64,000 nucleotides of DNA, taken from NCBI GenBank assembly GCA_949358305.1, contig OX442318.1, forward strand, positions 14,242,517-14,306,516. Reading direction: 5' to 3'. Source of the DNA: Strigamia acuminata (Eukaryota > Arthropoda > Chilopoda > Geophilomorpha > Linotaeniidae). Position numbers and translations under genes: made by a program. The notes beneath the pieces are model-generated. The model searched no databases and was not told where the DNA came from. It was given only the letters and a program-made list of their open reading frames with translations. Numbering within the stretch: position 1 is the stretch's first letter; every line of letters starts with the position of its first letter. Shown here piece after piece: positions 23,901 through 38,230 of this stretch.

Positions 23901-26900
23901 CAGTCAAGCAAATGTAGACAAATTCACAAATAACTTACACGTCTAATGTTTGAATAAGAAAAGTAGATTTTTTTCAGTAATAAAAGAAGTAAATTAGAGT
24001 ACTATGTGCATATTTGTACGCGGTAATCCGCAGAAACAAAGAGTAATTCGGCAAACTGCACGTGGTTTATTACACACATCAATTCTCAACATTTCAACAT
24101 GATTCGCCAACTACTATCTGTTGGAGATAAAAGCCTGGTTGAAGCAACACAAATCATACACACTAAAAGACACAAACAGTACATTAGTGTGCAAAAGAGC
24201 TTGTATCCTCAATGATGACAGTCCACTTCAATTTATACTTGCAGCCAAGCCAACCACAAACGACACACTGCATTATCCAGAACCAATCACACAGAAATAT
24301 ATAAATTATATCTATATGTGTGGAGAGCAATAAAAGCAAACGATGAAACTACTAAATCCACGAAATGACCAACGACCCATCTGACAGTGTGCAGAGATGG
24401 TGTTGCCAAGGAAACGGCCTATCATCAAGACAATAACCAGCCTGCATGCTCAGCATCCTTTACGACGGGAGAATTGTGTGGACGAGACCTCTATCACCAT
24501 CAATCGCGACCTCCATCTCAAGAACTGACGCAAACTCGTTGGTCAGCCACAAATCCGAATTATCAACACCAATCCCATTCCCTTTCCCATCGTCCAACTG
24601 TGACTGACTTTAACGGCTCATATTTAAGATCCATTCGAAATGCCGTCGACTCGTTTCAAATGCACGTGTGAATGGCTAAGCACGTCGTTTTCACTATTTC
24701 TCAAGGGAAAGAAGAAGAAGCACAAGGAGAAACAACGACTTAATCACGCTATTCACACGAGCAATAAGATCAAAATACAGAAATACAGGCTTTTGAATTA
24801 AAAAGCTATCAAACAAATCAATATTAATGACAACTTTTCTAGCAAGCTCGCAGTTTCAACTGAACTTGCAAAGTTGTAGGAAAAACTTGTCCTGCTCCCG
24901 TAACTAAATTATTGAAAATCGCTTCTGGTACGGTCAAAAAAATTATCCATCAAACCCGAAAAAAGTGTAGAGACTTTACGAACAGCACATAGACCGTAAC
25001 CAAGTTAAAGTTAGCTAGTCTCAGCAAGTTTCCACGGAATGATAGAAAATTCACGATTGAGATATCGATTCTCCTAAAAGACAGCCACGATAATATTCCG
25101 AGCGAAACAGCAAACGAGGTCGAATCCAACATTAATGATGTTATTCGAGGAGAGAAATTACTTATAAAATACTTTTATCAAAATTTATAATCAAAAACAT
25201 TGTTAGCGCTAAGTAGAGCCCCTGCGTGATAAAAGGTCTACAATAAATTATATAAACTCGTAGAGTATAGGCAGCAGAAATGAGATCATCTTGTTTGTTG
25301 TGCACCGAAGATTGATGTGCCGGCTATTGAGAAATGACATTAATCATTTTCAGCCGGATAATTGTTTTGAAATTGTCAGCAATATCTTAGCATTAACGGT
25401 TAATGTCAAACACTCTTTTTGTCATATCTAGACGAGTGGGACCCCCTGTGGGGACTATGAATATTTACGAGTTGTTTGCAATTGTCATCGCTCGTTTTTT
25501 CTTTCAAAATTTATTTTAAACAAACCAAAATGTCTGTCTGACACGAAAACTCCGCTTTTTCTTAAATTCAAATGGAGGTATATTTTATCATGACACGCAC
25601 TTATTTATAAGTTAATTTTCTACGAGGAAAAGAGTGAATCCGTATCGAGAGATTTTCCGCTTTAACGACGTTGCCAGTGGCCGTCAACGCGTGAGATTGC
25701 ATCATTCGTAAGCAAATGGAAATGTGTGTGAATTAACGAGGAAATCTCGACTGAGGGTCATGCGCAGTGCCAGTAATGACCATTTGCATTCAAATAGAAT
25801 ATTCTTACTAGTCGTAAACCGTAAACCCTTTTAATACATTAACTGTTCAAACAACCAATGCCGGAAAATATAGAAAATCTAATTAGGCATTTCATTTACA
25901 CTCAGGTAAGCTAAATTACCACTTTTTTTTAAAGAGGCAATGGTGTGCGCCCACGATAATTAAGCGCGCCATTATTTTCCTGCGGTGTTTTTAAATTTAG
26001 AAATGACTAAATAATCAAAGAGTAAATTTAGAAATATAATCTATCCGAATTACTGATTTACCTTCCCCATTTCTATTAAAAGTTGTCCCGGGCTTTACAA
26101 AAATTAAATGATAAGAATTTTTGGTCTAAAATGATATTTTTCACCATTCTGGGCACTTCTAGTTGATGGAAAACACAACTATGCACATGTGTACCAAGTG
26201 AACACACCTTTATTCACAGAGTGCAAAAACATACTGTAGTGTTTACGTTTACTACTATTCAGATTGCCCAAAGACTGGTTCTTCACATGTCAACCACATT
26301 GGAACTCTTTTTAGGCGTAAGTTTGGAGCCGAAATAAATGAGCTGTTTACTCTAAGATTTTGTGTGTCAACTGTGCTTATTTATTATGCTAATTCTTAGT
26401 TGCTAGGTATCAAAACCTAGCAACACAATTAAATAATTATTCTGTTTGTTTAGAATGATACATTATTGCGAATCAAAATGGAGGGTTGCGCGAATACACC
26501 AACACAACCTGAAATGTTATAACATAGAACAAATCCTAATACATTATAATACAAAACAAACCTCTACAAGTTATAATAAATATAGAACACATCGTAATTA
26601 ATTAATGGCTTGTGAACTACGCTCTAAACAGCTACACAAATAGTACCAAATACTATCAAACACCATTGACTAAACTTCCGTTATGGCAAGACATTTTCTC
26701 TACTTTCACCAAATTCATAATTTTTGCTTTTTTATAAATTTAATTTTTATTCTTGAAAATCTGATCAACTAAAATGGGTTTCTTAAAAATCTGAGGTCCC
26801 AAAAAAAAACAAAAATAAATAAAACTAACCAATCTGTTGCAAAAAAGAGAGTAGTGATAGTAGGGGAAGGAGGGCATTAAGCACACATCCCATAAAAACA

Positions 26901-29900
26901 TCACCCAACAACTGTTCAACCCAATCCCCTAAATTGACTTCTGTTCATTTACTTCTTGCACTAAGCACACATTTCACCAAGACTAATGACCCTTGACCAA
27001 GTCAGGTCCAACCACTAAGCTTCATAAATTTTGCTTCCTACAAGAAAAAAAAAATCCTTCTTTCCAAAAAAAAAAATAGAAAATAGGCCTATATTAAATA
27101 TTTATAATTATATTTTCTTTTTCTTTTGGAATTAAAAAACAAAAAAATTCTCATCACCTTTACACTGCATTTAAGGCTAATATGAAATGAAGGTAAATTC
27201 GACATGCACCGGCACAACAAGCAATCTTTTCCTTCAAACAAGTCTTGGAAAAAGAAATGAAAAAAAAAGAACAAAACACTTTTAATAAAAAGCAAGTATG
27301 ATGATTATAGGGCCATGCAGACTATAGGAAAAAGAGCAAATAAATGCAGTGTGCGTGCGCGCAAGGGGTCTTGTTAATGGCTCGTTGACATCATCTTTGA
27401 CCTTCGGGGGAATATATTTCCTTCAATAACCAAGACTTAAGTCTGCACCTTTAATAATATTTCTTTTTTATTAAATATTTTAAATGATATGAAAGCCGGC
27501 AGTTGAAAACGGTTATCAGGTTAGCACCTCGGCACAATAATATTAAAGGAGGTTTCAAAAATTCTGTTTAAAAAGCTTAAAGTAGATCAACAATTCTAAG
27601 CCTACTTTTTTTTTAAATAACAAAAAAATTCAAACCAAAGATGCCGGATGTCTCTAATATTCAGTCTAGGTTTTTAGCAATTGCGGGGCCAAATTTGGAC
27701 CATTTGGTGCCAACATCCAGCAATAAAACAATGCAGCACACAAACTACTATGGAAAAATACAGATAATAAAAAATAATGAAGCGATGCTTAAAGTGAGTG
27801 TATTGCTGAGTTGCTTGCTTCCAAACAATTAATTTCTCAATTTATTACTGGCCTGTCATCTTGTGTTTTCATCTATATAATTACCAATGCCATCAATCCA
27901 GGGACAGCACTAATGTCCTAATGATGCCATCTATTGTCAACTAATAAGAATATTTTTAAAGCATCTTGCAGAGAAGAAACATTTAATTTTTCAGTCCCAA
28001 CCAGCAAAATAGTGATACTTTTTACACTTTTCAAGCATTTTATGACACTCCTATAAATCAACCTAACACTAGCATAACAACATTAGAAAAATCCAGGATT
28101 GAATAATGCAATTATTGCTTAGGTAATAGTTTTTACATTATTAAAATGACATTACAGCAAATGCAAACTTTTCAAACTCCCAAAGCAGGTATTGCGAGAT
28201 GTCGGTAATTATTTGTCTTTTTTCTTTTTATTTATTTTCTTCATTTTTTTTGGATTTATTTATCTAGAAATGCAAATAAGTTGCTAAAAGTCATTTAGAT
28301 TTGAAATTGAAAAAATGAAATGAAGAAAAATTGGAGAAAAAGAGAAAAATTGCTCCTGTCATTGTGGAGTTATGTTTTATTCATTAGGCCCTTTAATGCA
28401 GGGAAATTCTTCAATAAGAAGAAAATGCACTCCCTTTTTTTAACTTTCTTTTTTTCAGAAGATGCGACCTGAAATGAGAATTGAACTAGGGCAAATTGAA
28501 TTGCAATAGATTCAAATGAAATAAAAGAAAATAAAAAAAAAATGTGTATGGAAATGACAGATAAAGAGCCAGTTCAAGTGCCACAATTAGATCAGGCTTG
28601 GTAAAAAATAAAAATAAAAAATAAAATATAGAAATTTAAAAATCTAAAAAAAAAACAATTTAAAATTCAACAGATTGGATGGAAAAACAATGTAAATTTC
28701 GTCTTAACGTTTGTTTTCCATTAAACTAATTGGAAAACGTCTCTCAAACTCCAATGCACACCTTCAAACTTGGCATTATTTCATTGGTGAATGTGGCGCC
28801 ATCTGTAGCCAAAATGCAACAAAAATGGCGTCCTCTTGTTAGCAGTTTAAACTGTAAAATTTAACACGTAAAATTTTACATGAAGAATGGTTTAAAAAAT
28901 ATAAACAAGATTAAATGACTTGATATTCTTTTGTCATTTGGCCTGTTAACAAGCATCCAGGATATTTAACGTACTACCACCAATGACTAAAAGTTTTGAA
29001 AAGCTTCTATTGTTTAAAAATTACCTCTTTCAACTGTTTTTAAATACTTGGCACCTATAAAAGATAGGAGTTATCCCATCACTACAATCAAAATCTGTCC
29101 TGAGAGATTTCAGATTACCTAGCAAAAGGATGGCACATGTCCTTCCTCTTTCTAAGTAGCTAGAAAGCTCAACTCTCCCAAGGCCAACATTCTAGCAAAG
29201 GATTTGTACTCACCCAACTGTGATAAAAAGATGAAAAAAATAGCACGATTTTCTAACCAAGCAATAACTCCCATCTTCAATTTTTCTAGGGATTATTGTG
29301 CTAAACCCAAAATCCTAAACCTAAACAAACAAAGAAACTTTTTATCTCATAATTTAAATCTGATAAAACATCAAAAGTGACTGAAAAATATGGTTGCTAT
29401 TGGTTCGAATGTGTAAAGATTAAGTGTATTGACAAAGTTCTTTATCAATTTAGACCTGCACTTATTTATTTTTTGCAATATAAATGTTGTGATAGAAAAT
29501 TTTATAAATTCAATACACTAAATCAACATTTCTTCAACTGGCAAATTTCCAAAAGACAAAAAAAATATCTACCAAAATGATATCCAAAAGTAAATGCTAA
29601 AAGTAGGTCCAAACTTGTAATCAAAATCATACCTCGATCGGATTAACCGGTCACAGGCCAATGGCCGATAACACTTTTCACAAATGTTTTATAAAAAGTG
29701 TTATTCATTTTTGTATTTCATTGTATTTACTATTTAAGCCATTAAAACTTGAGATTAAATGTGATTGGTAATTGTTTGAGTATTCATTTTTATCCACTAG
29801 AGTGTACCACCATATATGTTATTTTTAGATTGTGAATAACAGGATGTGTATTCTTATCTGATTAAACTAGTTGTACAAATGTATTGTGTTTAGCAGAAAC

Positions 29901-31180
29901 AAGTGACTATTTATTGTGCCATATGACTCATTTTTGAGAGACATTTATAACAAATATTTTAAAACTACGTATTGATTATTGAAACTGTAAGTACACCACC
30001 TTTAACTTTGCTTTCTTTTTAAAAACAAAAACAATTTCAGTCATCTTTAATATTCCAAAAGAAAAAACAATATCCAGTAAGAAAAAAAATTAATTGCAAA
30101 TCTTCTTAATTAATGATACAATTCAAAATATATTAAGGAAAAGATTCCATTTCCTGCAAAACAAAGAGAAAAAAAATAAAATAAAGCAGTTCAAATTGAA
30201 ATCAATGAAGAAAGCTAACACTGTTTGCCTGTGCTCGCTCGCATGATCTGTCATTATGGATTTGAAAAATAACAAGCTTCACATTTGTAAATCAAATGAT
30301 GCATAAGAAAACCTCACGAGGCAACTTAAAACGTCATCAAGCCTCTCCCCTTTCCACCAATTCCAATTCCTCATCTTGACTCAATCAAATTCAGAGCCCT
30401 AGCCAAAAAAATGAAATGAAAAAGAATACAATAAAAAAAATCTCTGACTTCTTATTTATCATACTTCCCTTAGTCCCATCCCCCAGTGGCTTAACTACAT
30501 AGAACACATCAATTCTGGTATTTTGATAAAAGAAATGAACCAAAAACTTTACACAGCTGAACAAAAAGCTAGAAAATCAAACCAATCAATCATTCCAGGA
30601 CTAAAAAGAGAAGAAAAGACAAGAAAAAAACCAAGAAAGAAAAAGTCAATTTACTTTCCAAAGACTCTTGTTGGAACATTCAAAGATACAACATCAGATT
30701 CCAAATCCAATTAATCAAACTCATGTACTTTACATGTCAAATTATTTCTGCCAAACTGCCAGATGAAAAGTGTAACAAAATGTAAACATTTTGCACTCCT
30801 AATTAGACACATACTAGACAAGAAACATCTCCTTCTGGTGTAAAAACACTTTTCTAAAAGATTAATATGACACAATTACTTAGCACTGCACATGTCAAAT
30901 ATGTTACTCACAAACTAATTGTGTGAATTCAAGACAGTTTGTAAATTATCTGTCTCTAATTAATTACTATTTTCAGATTGTTTTTCAATTGCTGCATTGA
31001 ATCTGCAATCTGCTGTTTTTGAAATTGCATTGTAGCAAAAACGACATAAAGCGAGATCGAGTATAATAATTGGACAAGCCATAAGTACCATCGTTTATTT
31101 GTTGACGTTATACAATTGCAAGCCTAGTTGGATTAGGCACACAGGAGATTAATTTTACCACAAATTTGACATATCACGCG
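20983..31180. other. Non-coding DNA
   Basis: A 10-kb stretch without a supported gene. The longest frames (21845-22243 plus; 24387-24671 plus) lack motifs. Small perfect hairpins occur at 26399-26424 (10-bp stem, core GTTGCTAGGT) and 29668-29704 (11-bp stem, core ATAACACTTTT). Otherwise AT-rich sequence with poly-A and poly-T runs. Confidence 0.4.
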
Positions 31181-31303
31181 GTTAGCCAGTCCATCACTGT
31201 TATGTTGTAGCCAGTCCATCACTGTTATGTTATAACCATTCCATTCCTGCTATAACAGGGATGTAACAACATAATTACGTTGTGACCAATCCATCCCTGT
31301 TAT
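31181..31303 (+). repeat. 25-bp minisatellite with one inverted unit
   Basis: Units at 31204-31228, 31229-31253 and 31279-31303 share a 25-bp period (core CCAGTCCATCACTGTTAT), with a 23-bp partial unit at 31181-31203. The unit at 31254-31278 looks like the reverse complement of the others. Confidence 0.65.
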
Positions 31304-34300
31304 ATACTGGTGTATACAGTTTGCCAGACGGTCATCACACTGCACGTTAAATGTCGTTAACCTTTTCAGTGTCGGGTGTTTTTTGCATGCACAGACCTTT
31401 AGTATCAGGCACAACATATATTTACGGGATTGACAGTGAAAAAATAACGTCTCTGCAAACGTTTTTGTCTTATAATAGTATTATAGAGAGGATGTAAATA
31501 TATGATGACAACTGAACGAGTATATTGTTGTTTGAACAGTACGTAATTTTTAAGTTTTTTAGTTCTAACAGGACAATCCTCACAGCAGACATGGAAACCA
31601 GTGCCAGAAACAGAAATAGAAACCAACAGTAGGCGTTGGGGACAGGGGGCTCCTCAGCCAGGAGTAACTAATGCCGTTTCTTGGTTTTTCACGTGTTCTT
31701 GGGTTTTTTCTTAACAAGGAGGGCCAGCGCCCCCTTGACCCACCTCCCCCTGCGAACCTCACCATAACTGTTTTTTTTTTTAATGTGATGGGGAATTGGG
31801 CGCTTATTTAGTCGCGATATGGTTAGTATACATTAGTCATTCCTGATTTTGTGATAAATGCAAAATTCCAAGAATAATAAATTGTAGTTTTAATGAAATC
31901 CCGGACTGAATCGAATTTTTATATCGCAAATAACGATTGTTTATCCCATGTGTACATAAAATTGGTTCTTAAAAACATTTCAAAGAAATATTTGTAGTTT
32001 CTCTATTGAATTGTGACTTATTTATTGGAAATAAATTTCCTTGCATTTCTGTTCCTTCCCACAGATTCCCATGAGTTCAGTGGTGAAAAGAGTAGAAAAC
32101 TTCTCCACAGGGACATAGATCAGCAAGTGAGTTAACACTCTTCTTAGCTCAATAAATCACAAGCGCCTCCACCCACGCAGAGGAAATACAAGAGACAAAT
32201 TGGGAACATACTCACCTACTAAATTTTTATACTTCATTCCTTATTTCCTCCTCTAGCCAATTTTTTCTATGTAATTTGATAACTTTACACTAGATGCACA
32301 CAAAAAATCTCAAATTCAATCAGACACAAACATTAATTAAAAGCCATAAATTAGGAATGATGTATTGAAATTGAAGATTATCATCTTCAAGAAATATGTT
32401 CTCACCATCTTTCCAATTCCAAGAACATTTTCTCCATTTCTATCACAACTTTTCCAATTAATTTTTTCTGCCAAATGTGAATTTTTCTCTTCTGCATTCA
32501 TAAATTGTTGAACCAAAGATTTAATTACAAATAGGTGAAATGTGTAAATATTTCATTCAACTCTTTGCCACTCTTTGACTACATAACCCCCATCTCATAA
32601 TTATTCTGAATAAAAATCTTTATTCATTTAAAAGTGTTGACCCTTAGCTTGTAATTGGAGAGACACCATGCTGATAGCGGTGTTCACTGCACAGATCCCT
32701 AAACAAGTTAAACACAACACTCAGGTTTGTAGCCATTTTTTGTTTGTTCAACAATCTGTGTCATTCCTTATTTCCCTGTGGCAGCCAATATTGGTTCTGA
32801 CTTTTTTGCCGTTCCAAGTAAAAATGGATTTGGCAGTTAGTTACTAAAATGGCAAAAAGTTGCTGCTTGGTTAAAACATCACCTCCACGGCATGAAGTTT
32901 CAAGGTGGTCCTGATGATCTACCTCAAAGTTGGATTCCATTTATCCTAACGAGTTTACATATAAATTGTATTCAGGTGTATTCAGGTGTGCCATTTTGCC
33001 AAACACACACCTAACCAAGTGTTTTGTGAACTTGCCTGAACAAAACTCCATTCCATTATCTGTTCTGATTGCACAATCTTTTTTCCTAATACCCATTGGA
33101 TTTGGTTCACTATCAGGATTGATGTAATCCCAATCCTAATACCAGATGGTAATACACAGTTTGTGGCAGGTACCTTTTCCTATAAGTATAGTGGAAATCT
33201 GGATTGGCATTGACCTCTTTCGCCGCCATTTTATGTTATGGTTTATTTAATTGTTTGTGCTTTTAATTCTTTTAAATTCACAATAATAAAGTTGCAGCAT
33301 TGTATTGCAACAGTTACAAACAGGAATTCTCTCTCTTTATGCGAATGAGACATTACTAGTTTCGGTAATCAAGTGACTTATATAAGGTTACCGTACTCTA
33401 ATTTTATAACTATAACTTAAAAATTCAACCGCACTAAATCAGTGTAAAAAATGTCATAATTGTAAGGAAAAAGTATCTGCCGCAAACTGTGTAGCGGCTT
33501 ATGCATTTGATGCTAGGCAGTTCCACCAGTCACAACCTTAAAAATCTTTTTGCACTAGTAAAAAAAGTTCTTTCTAGAAATTTAAATTCAAATAACAAAA
33601 GATCATAAATCAGCCACTTTTATCTCATTCCCATATAATGCACAAACAATTGCATTTACTGTAGCTTAAAATTTTTATTTCACACCATCAAACTCATTAC
33701 TTATTCATTTTCTCATAAAAAGGAAATATCTATTTACCAAAGAAAAAAATACCTTTAACTTTATTAGGAACACTAAATATGAAATGAAATTGCTTTCGAT
33801 TCAATACTTCTTTAAGCGTTTTTCCCAGTAAACAATTTTCCAACAGATGGTGTAATTTGACCAACCAGACAAACCCTAATGCAGTTTCAGCTTCCCTTTA
33901 CAAGATTCGTCCCAAGGGTTTTTCATCTTCGTTATCATTGCAGTGAATAAAATCAAGCTGGCAATTTCTGAAAATATTCAGCAATATTTTAAACCAATAA
34001 ACTAGCATTGCCAATAAAATGTTCACAACTCTACAACGGTGAAAAATAATTTTAAAATTGATGCTGCCACCATTCTAAAGGATTTTTGTCACTTAATTCT
34101 AAACACCTTAAGGAAACAATACTTTTCATTTCTTTATTAACCCTCTCATCTTTAAACGACAAAAAACTCTTTGCTCCTAATGTAAAACCCGTGTCAAAAC
34201 AGATTTTATTTCATTTCAACTCTCTCCACAGAATGCCCAACCTCAAGATTCCAAAACTTTCATTTTAATTCTTTACAGACTCCCCCCCCCACTTTTCAAA

Positions 34301-35177
34301 AAAAATTCTTCTGCTAAGTTATACGAGTCCGATAAGTTAAAAATCATGTCAAACCGACCACATTCTTCTTTCAAGTATTAGATGCAAATTGAAAATGGAA
34401 GTGATTGGCTCTCAAAATAAAAACACTTGCCATAGTGCCAGGATCTCTTGAGTTGCCATGTCAACAACAACAAGGAATGCCCAAATGGAGACCTCAAGTG
34501 AGAAAAAATCTAAGTCACATATACATTGTTCAAATTCACTTCATTCCAACAGAAACAACAACAACAATACGTATTTAAAAGTTTGTTCCACTCCAACAAA
34601 CGGCTAATTCGCATATTGGTTGCATTACAACATGTTTAAATAATGTGTCAATTATTATGAATATCACTTAAATCTTTCTTGTATTTGTACCAACATGAAC
34701 AGGTGGTGCAAGTGACGATTAATGCCAGGTCAGTGGAGCAGAAGAGGGTTAGAGGAAGGAAGAGAAGAAAAAAATACATAAAAACAGTTCTGGTTCAATA
34801 AAGGCAGTGAACCACACTGGGTAGGATCATCTGCTTGAGACCACCTGTCTCCACACAGCAGCTGCAAAAACGTCTTTTCGAAAGAGCAATGCCACCAACT
34901 CAGACAACTATATATATTGTTCTCTGTATGAAAATGAAATTCTATTTCCAAAACCAATGAAAGTTAAAAAAAAATGTCACACAAAAATTATTTAGTAATA
35001 AAATGATATCATGCAACCGTAGCCGGATTGAGAGGGCATTTTCCCCGCATTTCTAAAGGGCCCTCCTAAGCATGCATTCATGCAATACGTCCTTATGAAG
35101 ATGTCATTTCAGAATTTTCATGGGCCCCCTCAAAACCTTAATCGGCCCTTTCTGTACACTGTAGTGTAGAGTGAAAA
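31304..35177. other. Non-coding DNA
   Basis: No supported gene; the frames are short. A 10-base C run lies near 34282-34291. Confidence 0.4.
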
Positions 35178-35185
35178 CTGGGGAT

Positions 35186-35990
35186 TAGGGTTTCTCTAGC
35201 GGGTGACAGAAGTCTAGATTTTCCAGTCATCATAAAAAAATCATCTATCTCAATTGTGAATGTACACTTTGTTTATGATAATAAACTATGATACCAGTAC
35301 TTATTTACTTACTTAGTCGACACCGTTTAGTCGACGCCGTTTAGTGACCTGGTCGACTAAACGGCGTCGACTAAGTAAAACTCGACTAAACAACCCGGCT
35401 TCGTATTTAACACCAAAACTGATATTTTTTAAGAAAATACCGAATACCGAATAGGCGAATACCGTCTTTAGTTCGGGATTGGTACCGGTTTCGTCCCTTA
35501 AGGATCACTGCGTTAGTAACATTTATAACGCACGTTGAATGACATTTTTTTAAACATAAAAATTTAAAGTTATCGAATTTTTAACGTAAAAATGTGAATT
35601 TTTTAATTTTTATACGTAAAAATTAGAAATTAATCGATTTTTTTTCCACATAAAAATGAGAATATATTGATTTTGTAACTTAAAAATGGGAATTTATCGA
35701 ATTTCTTAACTTCAAAAGCTTTTAAACTCTCAACCTATCAATTTAAAATAAAATTCAATTTTAACTGATAAAACCAACACCTGATAACATAACCCCACAT
35801 TCATCAAACTGCTACAACCCATTCAAAATAATATTGAAAAAATAAAAAATAAACAATTAAAACATAAAATATTTAAAATTGCAGCTATTTTATTTTACTT
35901 TATTTCCAAAAAATACCAGTTTACCGGTTTTTTGAATATTGAATACCGAAATACCGGTTTTACCAAAAGTCCCGATATGGAGAAACCCTA
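35186..35990. mobile_element. hAT-type non-autonomous transposon
   Basis: Perfect 11-bp terminal inverted repeats (TAGGGTTTCTC at 35186-35196, reverse complement at 35980-35990) are flanked by an exact 8-bp duplication CTGGGGAT (35178-35185 and 35991-35998). This is the signature of hAT transposition. The interior has CGGTATTCGGTATT-type motifs and no ORF. It includes a 26-bp inverted repeat with one mismatch (35309-35334 with 35353-35378) built from GTCGAC and CCGTTTAG units. Confidence 0.8.
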
Positions 35991-35998
35991 CTGGGGAT

Positions 35999-38148
35999 GC
36001 AAAGTTCGAGCGACAATCCTGGATTTTCCGTTTCATAGAAGACTGAGAAATGTCAATATCACATAAGTTATGGATTGTTGAATAGTATATAACCTTTACT
36101 TGTTATCATATCTGAATTATTCTCCTTATCACTTTTCCTTTTGATTTAGTATGCCGTATTGCCAATATTCTTATGACGGTACTTTAGAATACATCACTCA
36201 AAGTTACTAAGCACCTACACCCAATTCTGTATTAATACGGTCCTTTATTACACGATTTTGATTTACCACGGTCGAGAAAAATAAATTCAATTCTGTTTTT
36301 ACATGGTTTCTGTTGATTTTAAAAAATTGCCTTTTTCAAATCCAAATTTGATTTAAATTTTAACCAAAAATATTTCCATTGCTGGTAACTAATCTTCTAC
36401 GAAATATTAATCAAACTAAACTTTATAATGCAAAATTTAGGAGTGTAACCTTTAATTTTATTTTTTTTATTAACACACAAAAAATAATTTTCAAATCTTT
36501 TTTTTTTCATTGTTACACTACTGTATATTCAAAGAATTGCATTAACTTGAGTAATCACCAACGCCATTAATAAACTCGCAAACCACACAATTTCAAAAAT
36601 TAAACATTTAATAAATAATTATCCGCTTTTTTTTTCTCCCAAAACAACAAAATAAACATTTCAGTTATTAACATATCAGCCTGTCAAATCACGTGATAAA
36701 TTACCCAAAAGCGAGGTATTACTTGATTCCAAATTGTACGACCACAAGCATTAAACACACAGTGTCAAAGGTTAAGCATTGATCACACTTTCCATTTTCA
36801 TTCAAACTGTCACGCCGACTAAAACATCATAAATGCATAATGCATCCACAACCAAACAACCAAACACCTTGAGCCGTGTTTATACTTAATTAATTGAAAC
36901 ACTTGCAGACATCTCCCGAAAAACGTTTAAATTTTACAAGCAATGTCTATCAAAAAAAAATCAAATGAAAATCAAAAATCAAACCTTGTCTTTCATAATA
37001 CTCGTCCCCCATTGAATTAGGTTAATAACTTTGCCTATCTCGTGCAAGGCACACATCACAAGCCTGCTTAATTACTATCCATGAACAAAATTATCGGCTA
37101 ATTGCATGCAAACACAACGCTTATTACCAAGTATAAACTAACGAGGAAACTTAACTTTTCTTACAAATTTTAAGAAGAGAAAAAAAAATTATTTAATTAA
37201 TTACCGGTACTCCATTTTCAACATGTCACTTCTTCCTTTCTTTCCCTGCAACTAAAACGTAATAAAACGATCTAAAATTGAGTAATTGGGTTTAAATTGA
37301 ATTAAATACCTGAAATTCCATTTTTTGCAGCCACATGCATTCTTCGGCTGTGGTCAAGTTGACTTTGAAAACTCTGTGTGGTTTAATTGCAATTTTCAAT
37401 TAAAACTTGTGGTTTATGCAGACAAAAGTTCCGTCAAACAGGTACTGACCACAATATTCAATTTTGACATGTGAGGTTAATCAACATTATTAAAAAAGCA
37501 ATATTGCAAACGCGTAGGATGAATGGGCTATATATTTCTATTTCTAGGCTTAACGTTCTGATTTTTGGAACGCCACCACTACTAGGCTTGAGAAGTTATG
37601 ACGTCATAAAATGCTTTGTGTTGCTATTGCTAATGCAGTAGCTCACAAAGTCGGTTAATTTAGCTCATCAATCTCACTTCCAATAAAAGTTTTGTCATGC
37701 CTTAAAAAAGCCATGCTACACAAGTGTCCCACAACTTGCTTGCAAATGACTCTTGTTTTGAATTTCTGTAGAGTGAGATATTGCTTTATTATTTTTACGT
37801 AAGTGTGTATTTTCACATGTTTTCTACGTTTTAAATGTCATTTACAGTAGAAATGGATTTTTTTGATTTAAAAGTATCATTTTTGCTTACAAAAAGTGGT
37901 GTTTCACCTTTTTTTGTATGTTTTGTTTGCGGCGATTCAGGTATTTATCTCAAAATTAACAACTCAACGGCCTTAGTTGGTCTAGGGGAATAAAACAACT
38001 TACACAATTCTTACTTCAAATAAACCAAAACGATAAATTAAATGTAATTTACAGAGATAATATTTTATTCCCTCACTAGATTATTGGAAACATGGTGGAC
38101 CCTCAAAGGTATACTTTTGACGTCACCACATGTTTTTGTATTTTTTAA
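35999..38148. other. Non-coding DNA
   Basis: No supported gene or RNA. AT-rich. Confidence 0.4.
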
Positions 38149-38188
38149 CATCACAAAGCAAAAACACAAACACATCTAAAACACTTGA
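38149..38188. repeat. Left arm of a foldback repeat split by the LTR element
   Basis: This arm (core ACACAAACACATCTAAAACA) is the approximate reverse complement of 50708-50746, on the other side of the retroelement. The original foldback repeat therefore carried the insertion site between its arms. A related segment lies at 8929-8960. Confidence 0.55.
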
Positions 38189-38230
38189 ATCGCGTCTTTT
38201 TGAATGTACAGCTACTGTTGAATTTAAGTT

